Source: Hippasteria phrygiana
Taxonomy: Eukaryota; Echinodermata; Asteroidea; Valvatida; Goniasteridae
DNA length: 64,000 nucleotides
Assembly: GCA_037893225.1 (NCBI GenBank)
Contig: JAZGUH010000283.1
Location: forward strand, 868,001 to 932,000
Direction: 5' to 3'
The notes under the pieces were generated by a model. The model was not told the DNA's origin, ran no database searches, and saw only the letters and a program-made list of their open reading frames with translations. A program made the position numbers and the translations under genes. This document shows, one piece after another, positions 35,443 through 44,471 of the stretch (position 1 is the stretch's first letter; each line of letters starts with the position of its first letter).

Positions 35443-37005
35443 TCGACAAATCCTGGATCCGCCCCTGGTGTACTGTTCTGTGCCAGTTTTGAGTTGTACG
35501 GTTCAACTCAGTCTCCCCCAAAAGTTCGGATAGGCCCATAGTTATAGTTTGCTAGCTATTTGCCCCGCCCCGACTGGCTGATGGATCGAGGTTATCTTGT
35601 AACTTTCCAACACAACAGTAAAAAAAAACTGTATTTAAGAAGGAGGAAAAAGCAGTACAAAAGCTTTAGATGCACTTGTGTTGTGTTGTCAGACTTAGGT
35701 TAGTGTGCAAATGTATAGATGTACACAGCCTAAACACATGGTGATCAGATACAAATTATACAATTCTGCTAGATGCTAACTTGCGTATAGAATTACTCCA
35801 AATCAACACTTACTCGCATGCAGATGTAGACTTGATATGTTATAAAGAAAAATTCCCTGTTAAACAAGTTGAAAATTCTCCTAAAAGATTTTCTTGTATT
35901 TTCATTTTTCCCCCCTGATCTAATATAATGATCTGGTAAAATGGTCACTCTTATCATGTACATTTGTATCATGAACTGTACCCCAAGTGTCATATTGTCT
36001 CCAGTTCCCCCGACACAGATTTACGCCACTGGATAACATGACGGATTCCATGAAATTTGGTCTGGATTCCCCACCCCCCTCCCCCCGGACTGGCTGGCTG
36101 GCAACCCACCCAAATCAACCCCTTCTGGTTGATTGGATGATTGTTTACAATTTTAACCAATCTGGTCCTAAGGTTACCGTGATGTCGTCTGCCTTTCAAT
36201 TCTATGCGAATCCACACCAACTATACGTCCTTTTCTTTCCTGCAGCATGTGCGGCAACGACAGTTCCGTCGATCCCCCTCAACTACACGTTCATTCTGCC
36301 TGAGCTGACGGCTCATTTCAGGCTGAAGTTCGCTGTGCGCGTAGCCAACAGCGCCATCATCGCCTTGGCCACGGGCAGACGAGACGAGGATATCTTTGGT
36401 CATATCAGTGAGTTCTCAATGACATTTTCTAATTCTTACAACTAAGCCTTTTGTTTACTTTGTCCAGACGATGAACAGCCGTCCAATTTGCAAAATTCTG
36501 CATAGATTTAGATGTGTAATTAGGTGAAGATTACTTTAAAGGTAATGTATACATTTGCAAACATAAACAACAAAACTACCAAATTATAATATTAAGACCT
36601 GACTAAATCTCGTCAATTTGACATCATCCCCATCCAACTTTGTATTAATGTATTGATTTATTTTTTTCTGCAGCGCTTGGCGGTTGGAGCAACACAAGAG
36701 CTGTAATACGCACGGGAGACTTAAAGAATACATATGAAACCGGAGTGATTATTCACGCAGTCTACAACGAGACCAATCAGCTGAGCGCCTCGGAATACCG
36801 CGCCTTCTGGATCGAGTACGCCAATGGCCTACTGAAGGTCGGTAAATGCGAAGGCGAAGTAGCAAGTGAAGGCGCCGACTGGACCCCCTTCATGCAGTGG
36901 GATGTAGGCGCCTACCTTAGAGAAGCGCCTTCAAAGGTCCACCTTGCGATATCTTCATGGAGATACATATCCGGGGATTGGGTTTTTGAGGAGCTCTGTG
37001 AGTGA
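34780..37005 (+). CDS. Secreted PAN/apple plus Methyltransf_FA domain protein, three exons, 275 aa
   Basis: Exons 34780-35113, 36246-36407 and 36674-37005 join in frame; both junctions are phase 1, with GTGAGT donors and TGCAG acceptors after pyrimidine tracts. Residues 1-23 form a signal peptide (MGLHIAVLAAGAFCLILAP start), so I prefer this ATG over one 14 codons upstream. Residues 24-111 have the cysteine spacing of a PAN/apple domain, with CXXXC and CTAMNHW. Residues 113-275 match the farnesoic-acid O-methyltransferase-like domain: LKFAVRVANSAIIALATG, GGWSNTRAVIRTG, EYRAFWIEYANGLLKVG and PFMQW. Despite the domain name, catalysis is not established for this family; in secreted animal proteins it is probably a ligand-binding module. 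The protein is likely extracellular. The stop TGA overlaps a GTGAGT donor-like site, so further 3' exons cannot be excluded. An AATAAA lies at 37513. Confidence 0.75.
35160..35330. repeat. CCTGCCCG simple repeat in intron 1
   Basis: Degenerate tandem CCTGCCCG / CCTGCCTG runs. A shorter related patch lies at 38600-38638, after the matching exon remnant in the pseudogene copy. Confidence 0.85.
35400..35471. mobile_element. Very short CAGG-ended element with poly-G core
   Basis: CAGGCGCGGATCC followed by a run of about 27 G and ending GGATCCGCCCCTG, with GTGTA on both sides. The right-end sequence ATCCTGGATCCGCCCCTGG also appears at 60992 and 62699 next to C runs. A minimal non-autonomous element is the likeliest explanation. 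Confidence 0.5.
35987..36245. other. Conserved intron segment before Methyltransf_FA exon
   Basis: About 250 bp of intron (CCCCCGACAC, ACGGATTCCATGAAATTTGG, GGCTGGCAACCCACCCAAAT) are nearly identical to 61295-61542, in front of the equivalent exon of the second gene. The similarity in non-coding sequence points to a recent duplication or gene conversion. Confidence 0.8.
36246..36407 (+). CDS. Exon 2: first part of Methyltransf_FA domain
   Basis: 162 bp, phase 1 at both ends, after TTTCTTTCCTGCAG. Encodes NYTFILPELTAHFRLKFAV and the ALATGRRDEDIF segment. Confidence 0.78.
36674..37005 (+). CDS. Exon 3: second part of Methyltransf_FA domain and stop
   Basis: Starts after TTTTTTTCTGCAG and encodes LGGWSNTRAVIRTG to DWVFEELCE, then TGA. 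The last codons are written CTCTGTGAGTGA, so the same bases would also serve as a 5' splice site. Confidence 0.78.
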
Positions 37006-37512
37006 AAGAATTTGCTGGAGGGCGGGGCACGTGGTTGCTTGATTTTATTACTTCGTAATTACAAATCAAAATCACATATTGATTTTTTTTCTATTTCCTA
37101 ATTAAAAACAAAACAAAACAAAAGTCTTTTCACCACAAAATCGAGAGTTGCTGACTGTGTATGTATGTCACAAGACACATTTTTCTAATACACCGTTGGA
37201 CAGTATAGCAACACATTGAACATTTTGTTTTTAACTTGAAAGTACCACAAAACTTGAAGTTCTTTATTTTCTTCTTTCTTGTCCTCCTAGTCCAAGAACC
37301 AGGGGTCGTATATTTACCGGAATGAGCATGTTTTTGTTGGGTATTTGTTTGAAAAGGTTACCTCTTGGAATATTCAAATTTGGGCTGATTATATATACCG
37401 CTGATAAGAGCATTGACCATGTTTAAGGCGTTGAGTTGGAATGAGTTCGTGTGATTATCTGAGTATGTAGAACAAGCCTTGTAGTTGGTAATTGTTATTT
37501 GGAAAAGATGAA

Positions 37513-37518
37513 AATAAA
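37513..37518 (+). terminator. Candidate polyadenylation signal
   Basis: AATAAA about 508 bp after the stop codon of the PAN/Methyltransf_FA gene; the only clear hexamer before the pseudogene copy. Confidence 0.35.
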
Positions 37519-37644
37519 TATTCTTGAAATCTGAAATCTTAATTGTTAATTTGTTAGCATTAGATAAGTTGTGAGCTTTCCGATAAGACAATCCACAAAA
37601 GAAACGACCGGCGATAAATAACATTGAATCAGCTTTAAACATTG

Positions 37645-37805
37645 AATTCTGGGCTCACAGAGCCAAAAAGAACTGGCCTCTCTCTCTGCAAGACCATCAG
37701 CCGAAGACTGGAGGGCTTTACGGTGACCGCACTGTAGACCAGTTTCGAGAATTAGTGTGTGTCTGCTCGTGAGCGATGACTGTATGCGGCAAACCACTGG
37801 TTGAA
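37645..37805 (+). pseudogene. Decayed PAN/apple exon fragment
   Basis: Similar to 34858-35010: GGGCTCACAGAGCCAAA, GGCCTCTCTCTCTGCAAGAC and GCAAACCACTGGTT. The reading frame is lost. It lies between the intact gene and the fuller pseudogene copy, so it marks an extra duplication. Confidence 0.5.
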
Positions 37806-38119
37806 AATCCGACTCCCATGAATATCCGACTTATTCCTATGATGCATTGAAATAAAATTGTAATTCTAAATGGCAATATAATCCTAACCCTCCCCAAGCT
37901 AATCCTTACTCTTACCAACAATTTTGTTTTTCCGTTATCTTGGTTACGGGCATACTGAGTTTGCGCAATAATGCAATGGGAAGGCTTTTAGCCTAATTTT
38001 TAAGCGACACCGCTTTGTTTGAGCGAGAATTTTGTACCCAAAGATATCACAACAACACATCGTATTTTGCTTTGCTTTCGCTTTCTGGTGCATGCGAACA
38101 AGCCTTTACGTAGTGTATT

Positions 38120-38230
38120 CCCATGAGTGTATTTCACTCTTGTCCCAAGTCGAACTTCTTTGCTGGTGAATTAAAGGTCCTTCCTCCATGCTTAAACGGA
38201 CCCAAAAATCGCACTGCTCTACATATTTTG
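38120..38230 (+). repeat. Duplicated upstream segment of the PAN/Methyltransf_FA gene
   Basis: Matches 34180-34285: CACTCTTGTCCCAAGTCGA, CTTAAACGGACCCAAAAA and CGCACTGCTCTA. Confidence 0.75.
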
Positions 38231-38394
38231 ACAACTGATTTCATAACAAAAGAAATGGCGCGAACAGGCTCGTTTCCATTGGCAACAAGGACGAAAAGGG
38301 TCACGAATTACTACATCTAGGCTGTAACACACTTGAGACAAATGAGACACAATTTTGTCATGGTTTCATGCAAAAGAACAAGCGCGCTTGGCTG

Positions 38395-38552
38395 ACAGTC
38401 TCATGAGTTGCATGAGGCGTGCCGACTGCATACAGCGATGAACCACTGGTCCGGGAACAGCTGGTTTGTGTCGTCGATTCCCTCCAGCTACCGCATACGC
38501 GCATAGGGTGGAGATCGAGGGAAGATGTTTCAGCAGTTACCTGAATCCAAGT
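38395..38552 (+). pseudogene. Pseudogene copy: PAN/apple exon remnant
   Basis: Matches the second half of 34780-35113 (GAACCACTGGTCCGGGAACA, GGAGATCGAGGGAAGATG) with several indels that break the frame and a missing first half. The donor is kept as AAGTAAGT. Confidence 0.75.
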
Positions 38553-39079
38553 AAGTATTTTTATGATGCGACGTTTGGCTTCAATATAGCCAAAGGCATT
38601 TTCTGCCCCTGCCTGCCTATACCCGCCCGCCCGCCCGATGGGGCAAGTGGTCCACGCAAATGGACATTTTGTAATTATAGTGTTAATTAGATTATTCAAA
38701 TAGCAATCAACCAATCAATCAATCAGGTCGAGGCCATACGGCAGCTCGAGAATTATCCCCATCAACACTTGCACAATAATAGATGATTGTAGGCCTGTGT
38801 GCCATCTGACCTTGGCAATTGTAGAAACTACAAGTCACACAGCATAGGCCTACTTTTATTCCATAAAAGGGCTTAGATGGACCAGTTACCCCAAGTTCCC
38901 CTAACGCATGCACACAAGTTTCCTTGCTAACAAGTGAAATAATGCACGCTGTTAAATAAACCGTTGGCGCAGAATTGTCTGCTATACTTTCTACTATACT
39001 GCTATTTTCTGCTACACGGCGATAATTTTTTCGCTAAGCGTTACTGATTCTATGACGTTTCCGTCTAATCCATCAACTG

Positions 39080-39205
39080 CAAGCTAATTCTGCCGAAGCT
39101 GACGGCTCCTTTCAAGCTGAAGTGCGCTGTGCGCGTAGACAACAGCGCCATCATCGCATTGGCCACGGGCAGACGAGACCAGGATATCTTTGGACATATC
39201 AGTCA
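39080..39205 (+). pseudogene. Pseudogene copy: Methyltransf_FA first exon remnant
   Basis: About 42 codons matching 36283-36407. The 5' part and acceptor are lost and the donor is changed from GTGAGT to GTCAGT. Confidence 0.75.
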
Positions 39206-40062
39206 GTTCTCAACATATAATAGAGCTATGTTAAAAATTTTAATATAGCTCAATGGTTATCAATAACATTTTCTAATTCTCACAAATCGCAAACTCCATT
39301 TTACAACTAAGCCTTCTGTGTACTTTGTCCAGACGATGAACAGCCGTCAAATCTGCAAAATCTTGCGTAGATTTAGATGTGTTATTATTTTAAGTGAAAA
39401 TGAGTATAGGCCTACATTGTATACATGTACAATATTCGCAAACATCAAAAAGCAAAACTACCAAATTATCATGAAAGGCCTTACTTGGCAGTCAGTAAAT
39501 AATGGTCTCAAGCATCTTGTCAAATTATGGCACCTGGTGTGCTGTCATTTTCAAGAAAAGTGTGATTTTGCATCAATTTCCAATGATGGTCGGCCTACCA
39601 TCGTTTGGAAAATACTGTCCCCAATTTACCAAATTTTAAGTCCACATTTTATTTGCAATCGGTTATTATACATCCGTGAACGGGTGCAAGTCAGCTATAG
39701 CCTGGTTCCCTGACCTGACAATTCCCCGATGTCTATGAATTGCTTCGTTTCGTTTGAAGTAGGGTCAGATTACCAGACTACAAGATAAATGTCTTGATTT
39801 TTAAAACCATAAAACCTTCAACAGGTCATTCAATTAATATTTGCTATAAAATATTTATCCCCACATCCATCCATTTCTAAAAACGACAGCAAAAGCAAAT
39901 GTATATTAAAAGCAATGATGTTTTGGACGGCCCTTGTGTGGACGAAGTCCCCGCATCAAACTTGTACTAGATTTATCAACCATTCTGTTGTCGAATATTG
40001 AGGCCTTTTTCGTGTCCTTTTCTCCGACCCATTCTATTTGTCTTATGTAAGTCTTTTGACCC

Positions 40063-40245
40063 AGGTCGGTAAATGCGCAGGTGCAAACAGCGTAGGAACA
40101 AGTGAAGGCGCCGACTGGACCCCCTTCATGCAGTGGGATGTAGGCGCCTACCTTGGAGAAGCGCCTTCAAAGGTCCACCTTGCGATATCTACATGGAGAC
40201 ACATATCCGGGATTGGGTTTTTGAGCAGCTCTGTAAGTGAAGGAA
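40063..40245 (+). pseudogene. Pseudogene copy: Methyltransf_FA second exon remnant
   Basis: Begins at the GTCGGTAAATGC equivalent of 36838 and lacks the first half of the exon. A one-base deletion in CCGGGATTGG (CCGGGGATTGG in the intact genes) shifts the frame for the last 13 codons. Together with the fragments at 38395 and 39080 it is one broken copy of the upstream gene. Confidence 0.78.
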
Positions 40246-40369
40246 TTTCCTGGAGGGCGGGGCACGAGGTTGTTTGGTTTTATTATTTGGATTTTAGATT
40301 ATCTCGATTTTTGGTAACCACAAACACAAATCACATATTGATTTTGTTTTCATTTCCCAATAAGAAAAA

Positions 40370-41514
40370 TCTATTCACCACAAACTCCACAAGAACAATG
40401 CGACAATTGCGATATTTTAAAACGAAAATCTGGGGTGGGGGAATGATCCCCATCCCCTGGTAAGTGCAGAAATAACCCCCCCCCCCCCCCGGCGGAATTT
40501 ACGCCATTGCTCTGCCGCATATCATTTTATGACATGTGTGGACTTGTCTCAGTTCTACGACATGGTGTTTAAGTAGTAGGCCCTTTAGACTTGTATGAAG
40601 TTCATGCATGTTTACTGGCATGAAAATTTGATATCTTATATCAACAACCACGAGTTTCAATTTGTGCAATGGTTGCAGTGTTAATGTAAAGGGCAATCAT
40701 CGCGCGTAAAGTTAAGACCATTTAGATTGCAAAGGGATTTCCGCCGTCATTCATTTGTAGGAGGAAATTCATTCATTCGAAATTTTCAGCTAGATAGAGC
40801 ACGGACATTCAGTTTTAAATATTTGATGGTATTTACTGATGTATGAGGGCGCTGTTCTTATGTAGTCCAATGTCACGAGAGGAAATTAATTAAGCCATAG
40901 TCATAAGCCAATTTCATAAGCCCTATTTCCTCTGTCATGCTCTGTCATTAGACCCCACATTTTCCACTTGGAAAAATCCCCCCACTTTTGGCAGTTCCGC
41001 ACAAGAAAAACATAGAAAAGGGCAGCAGCCCCCGGCACCGGCGCTGCTTTGACCCCCCCTCCCCCCCCCCCCCCCTAGGGGCTAGGATAAGGGGACGTGA
41101 GGACTCTGTTCAAAACAGGTACACCATTCACATTTACGCCCTGGATTATAGAATGACTGTTAGTCCATCCGGCCGTCAGGTCTCGGGCTCAACTTTAAAC
41201 AGGGAAGTAAAATGTTGGAAACGATATTATTCAAGGCCTAGTTTCGAATCTACAAGTGAGGGGATGTTCAAGAAATTCTCGAAAGCGGCCGACCGTCACG
41301 GAAATATCGAAAAACGGTAGGCCTACATGCACATATACATCCCCACATTTTAACCCCCTTTCCGACAATTATACTGGAAATTTTAACGTGAAATTTACAA
41401 TTCGGTATTAGCTCCTTACATCTTTTTCTTTTCCTTTTTACTGTCCTTTTTGGTTTTCTTTATAACAAACATCGGGGGGGGGGGGGGGGGGGGAGTGATC
41501 CTAATTGTTGATAT

Positions 41515-41546
<32 letters not shown>

Positions 41547-41840
41547 AATTCTACGACAGGGTAATATTTGCAGGCCGTATTGTTCGCAATCACTGTTTAC
41601 ATTAAGTTGTTTACTGATAGGAACTTTGGAAGTACCCGCATACAATTCCTGAACTTCAGTCGCATGAAAATTCGATGTGTCAACAAACAAAATATGCATG
41701 CGTAATTTTTGCCATGTTGGAACATGTTTTTGATTTATAAAGCTACGTTGTTCATCCCTTAATGTGAATGTGTAATCTCTAACACTTGGTGGCGTTAACA
41801 TTCTAACATTTTACGCGATGTTTGTACTCATTAATAATGG
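40370..41840. other. Intergenic, poly-C/poly-G rich, no gene seen
   Basis: Holds C or G runs at about 40477-40492, 41057-41074, 41475-41493 and 41516-41545. Segments near 40500-40690 and 41545-41790 look loosely related (TTTACGCCATTGC; AAGTTCATGCATG). No open frame resembles a known protein. Confidence 0.45.
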
Positions 41841-41849
41841 CTGTCAGAC

Positions 41850-41970
41850 AAACGAGGCGTCGGACCAATGAGGCGTCAGACTGATGAGGCGTCGGACTTA
41901 TGAACCGAAATAGAAGTAAATTTAATTGTCGGACTTATGAGGCGTCGGACCTATGAGGCGTCGGACGTAC
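41850..41970. repeat. ~17-bp tandem repeat (GAGGCGTCGGACNNAT)
   Basis: Five copies of TGAGGCGTCGGAC or close variants, interrupted by a short AT-rich insert at 41905-41930. Confidence 0.8.
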
Positions 41971-42126
41971 GAGCGGACCCCGGACGGGCAGGCCAATCGG
42001 ACTAGCACGTACAGTTGGTTCGATCAACCGATCTTAAACTTTAATCCCCAGAGCCCCGATGAAAGACGGTGTTTGGTCAGATCGATTATCTGTAACCACA
42101 AAACCAACATGTGTGTGTGTGTGTGT

Positions 42127-42708
42127 GTGAGTTTGTATATGCCGGCAATCGTGGACCTAGGACAAAAGAATTCGAGCGTAGACAAAGGGGTCCACGTTTG
42201 ACCTAACCTAATCGTGTACAAAACCAATGGGAGGCCTTCCGAAAAAGTTAGAGTATAAACAAAAGAGGAACAATGGGAGGTCTACGATTGCACCCGTTTG
42301 GGTGACTGTGTGTACGTGCACTGTATATATCTCCGAGGACAAGAGAAGAAAGGAAACACAAAGAAACCTTTCAGTCCTCGAACGTAGAGTCTTTTGTTGA
42401 AATCGGTCCTCGAACGTAAGGATACGTGCTTAGTCTATGGGGGTTGGTTATATTAAAGGAACAATAGGAAACACAAAGCATTGTCCTCGGACGTATTGGG
42501 GAAGTACGACTATGAGTTTGTATATGCCGGCAATCGTGGACCTAGGACAAAAGAATTCGAGCGTAGACAAAGGGTCCACGTTTGACCTAACGTCCACGAT
42601 TGAAAATCTTGTACAAAACCAATGGGAGGCCTTCCGAAAAAGTTAGAGTATAAACAAAAGAGGAACAATGGGAGGTCCACGATTGCACCCGTTTACATGA
42701 CTGTGTGT
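42127..42708. repeat. Two ~190-bp direct repeats 385 bp apart
   Basis: GAGTTTGTATATGCCGGCAA at 42128 recurs at 42513, followed in both by CGTGGACCTAGGACAAAAG, CCAATGGGAGGCCTTCCG and GTATAAACAAAAGAGGAAC. The spacer (42320-42510) contains GTCCTCGAACGTA three times. TG microsatellites end both copies (42109-42128, 42701-42719). Confidence 0.8.
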
Positions 42709-42775
42709 GTGTGTGTGTGCGTTTGTGCAGTTCGGAATGGTAATACACCCGTTACCCCGAATATGCCCGCAAGTT

Positions 42776-42955
42776 CAGTAGCGTATCCAGCTTTTTGTGC
42801 CAGGGAGGGCAAACAACGTCTGAACCGTCTTAAAACCGTCGCAAATCACTATTTCTTTTTGTTTTTTATGACGCCACAAATGCCGCCCGGGGGGGGGGGG
42901 GGAGTTTCCCCCCTCTCCCCCCCCCCCCCCCCCCCCCCCGCTGGATACGCCACTG
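42776..42955. mobile_element. hAT-type miniature element A, 180 bp
   Basis: Terminal inverted repeats CAGTAGCGTATCCAGC and GCTGGATACGCCACTG, flanked by a perfect 8-bp duplication CGCAAGTT (42768-42775 and 42956-42963). An 8-bp duplication is the hallmark of hAT transposition. The interior includes G and C runs. It matches the element at 44117-44271 in the opposite orientation. Confidence 0.88.
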
Positions 42956-43090
42956 CGCAAGTTAAAAGGATTACACCATTACCAAAACGTAACTGCATTT
43001 GGTTCCGTCTAGAATATGAATAATTACCAAGCCATGGTTACCTGAGTGTGCCGCGGCGCACTTATTTACTAACATGATAGTTGAGGTTAG

Positions 43091-43344
43091 CTATTAGCCT
43101 TTTAGAGGTATGGCGGACACAATAGGAGGGCGCTATTTGATTTGGGTAAACATTTTGTGAAAACACAAATTCCAGTGAAAGTCAGAATCAGATATTGTTT
43201 TGAGTTGAAGTACAATTCATAGTACAATCCATAGATCATGCCTAATCTTCACCTTTGAAATTTCCTGTGGTTTAACAAAAGGTATACCCAAATCAAATAG
43301 CGCCCTCTCCGATTGTGTCCGCCATACCTCTAAAAGGCTAATAG
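43091..43344. mobile_element. Foldback miniature element, ~254 bp
   Basis: Arms of about 60 bp: CTATTAGCCTTTTAGAGGTA through GGCGCTATTTGATTTGGG (left, 43091-43148) and the inverse ending CTCTAAAAGGCTAATAG (right, to 43344). They are separated by about 135 bp. The target duplication is not clear. Confidence 0.75.
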
Positions 43345-43541
43345 GGGCCTACAACTCGTACAGACACGTTTACTGTTTTGGGGCTGAAGCCGTAAACATG
43401 GCGTCACGCGTCCATGGCGTGATCATCGCTCTCAGTCAATCAGATAACCAGATAAAATTATTAGCCAATCACGGGTTGGATTTTCTTTGCCCTAATAAAA
43501 TTGACTAATCATTCATAACAAAGATGGGTTTTGGAGCCGAC

Positions 43542-43548
43542 TATAAAA
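43542..43548 (+). promoter_or_regulatory. TATA box of the EGF/Methyltransf_FA gene
   Basis: TATAAAA about 97 bp before a strong donor (AAGGTAAGT, GT at 43639). Transcription would be expected to start near 43572, in GGGACTATCAGATC. This would give a short untranslated first exon. Confidence 0.55.
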
Positions 43549-43571
43549 CCGGACTATACAACTGCCGGGAC

Positions 43572-43638
43572 TATCAGATCAACTACAGATCGCCTGTGTT
43601 ATACTGCGTTATACAGTATAGTTAAAGATCTGTCTAAG
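43572..43638 (+). other. Putative untranslated exon 1
   Basis: Lies between the inferred start site and the near-consensus donor CTAAG/GTAAGT. It contains no ATG-initiated frame of note. The next acceptor is TTTCCTTCTAG at 44308-44318. Confidence 0.5.
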
Positions 43639-43913
43639 GTAAGTTCAACCATTATTTCGCACGGTAGTCCAAATGCTTATACGGTTACGACGCACAGTTA
43701 AATGAGAAAGAAACCATTTATATAATGTCTTGTAGAAACGAATTTCAGACTCGGTCAATTACCACTTCCCCCGTTAATTGCTTCAGTTACAGGTGTTTAA
43801 ACAATGGAGTTTCAATGGAAATTCTTTCGAGCCAGACCCCTGCCCTGTATAAAGTTCCGAATCTTCCTCTGGACGGTAAACATGAAAAGCAGATTGTTGC
43901 CGAACAGTCCACG

Positions 43914-44073
43914 CAGTGGCGTAACTGGTCGAAATTTCTAGGGGGAACATGAGGGTGCACATGGGGGTGCACACATTTTTTCAAGGGGGCACCGACAGTA
44001 CTAAGCTGCACCTTGTATATTTTCTTGCACGTGCCCCCCCCCCCCCCCCTTGCCCCCCGTAGTTACGCCACTG
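43914..44073. mobile_element. hAT-type miniature element B, 160 bp
   Basis: Ends CAGTGGCGTAACT and AGTTACGCCACTG with a perfect 8-bp duplication AGTCCACG (43906-43913 and 44074-44081). It contains a 16-base C run near the right end. It sits in intron 1 of the EGF/Methyltransf_FA gene. Confidence 0.87.
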
Positions 44074-44116
44074 AGTCCACGTTATTTATCTGTAATTAAT
44101 TTGATTAATTACAAAC

Positions 44117-44271
44117 CAGTGGCGTATCCGGGAGGGGGCAGGGGGAAACTTCCCCCTGGCTGCATTTGAGGCGTCATAAAAAAACAAAAAGAAATAGTGT
44201 TTTTGCTACGGTTTTAAGACGGTTCAGACGTTGTTTGCCCTCCCTGGCACAAAAAGCTGGATACGCTACTG
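44117..44271. mobile_element. hAT-type miniature element C, 155 bp
   Basis: Ends CAGTGGCGTATCC and GGATACGCTACTG with a perfect 8-bp duplication TTACAAAC (44109-44116 and 44272-44279). The interior (ACGGTTTTAAGACGGTTCAG, TTTGCCCTCCCTGGCACAAA) is the inverse of element A. Confidence 0.88.
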
Positions 44272-44318
44272 TTACAAACCAACTGGCAGTTAATCGCTGC
44301 ATATCTCTTTCCTTCTAG

Positions 44319-44471
44319 CAAAAGGACAGGCAAACTTATCGATCGTAGTACTACCACAAAAAAGCATAACAACTGCAAAAGCACCCAGGTCCTTTCAATT
44401 GTTGTCGACCAGCCAAGCATTTGTCATGGAGTCTCTTCGAAGCTGTTTTTCCCTCACGTTTCTGATACTTG
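44319..44471 (+). CDS. Exon 2: 5' UTR and start of signal peptide (ATG 44426)
   Basis: Acceptor TTTCCTTCTAG, ATG at 44426, 15 codons of hydrophobic leader, donor CTTG/GTGAGT in phase 1. Confidence 0.65.
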
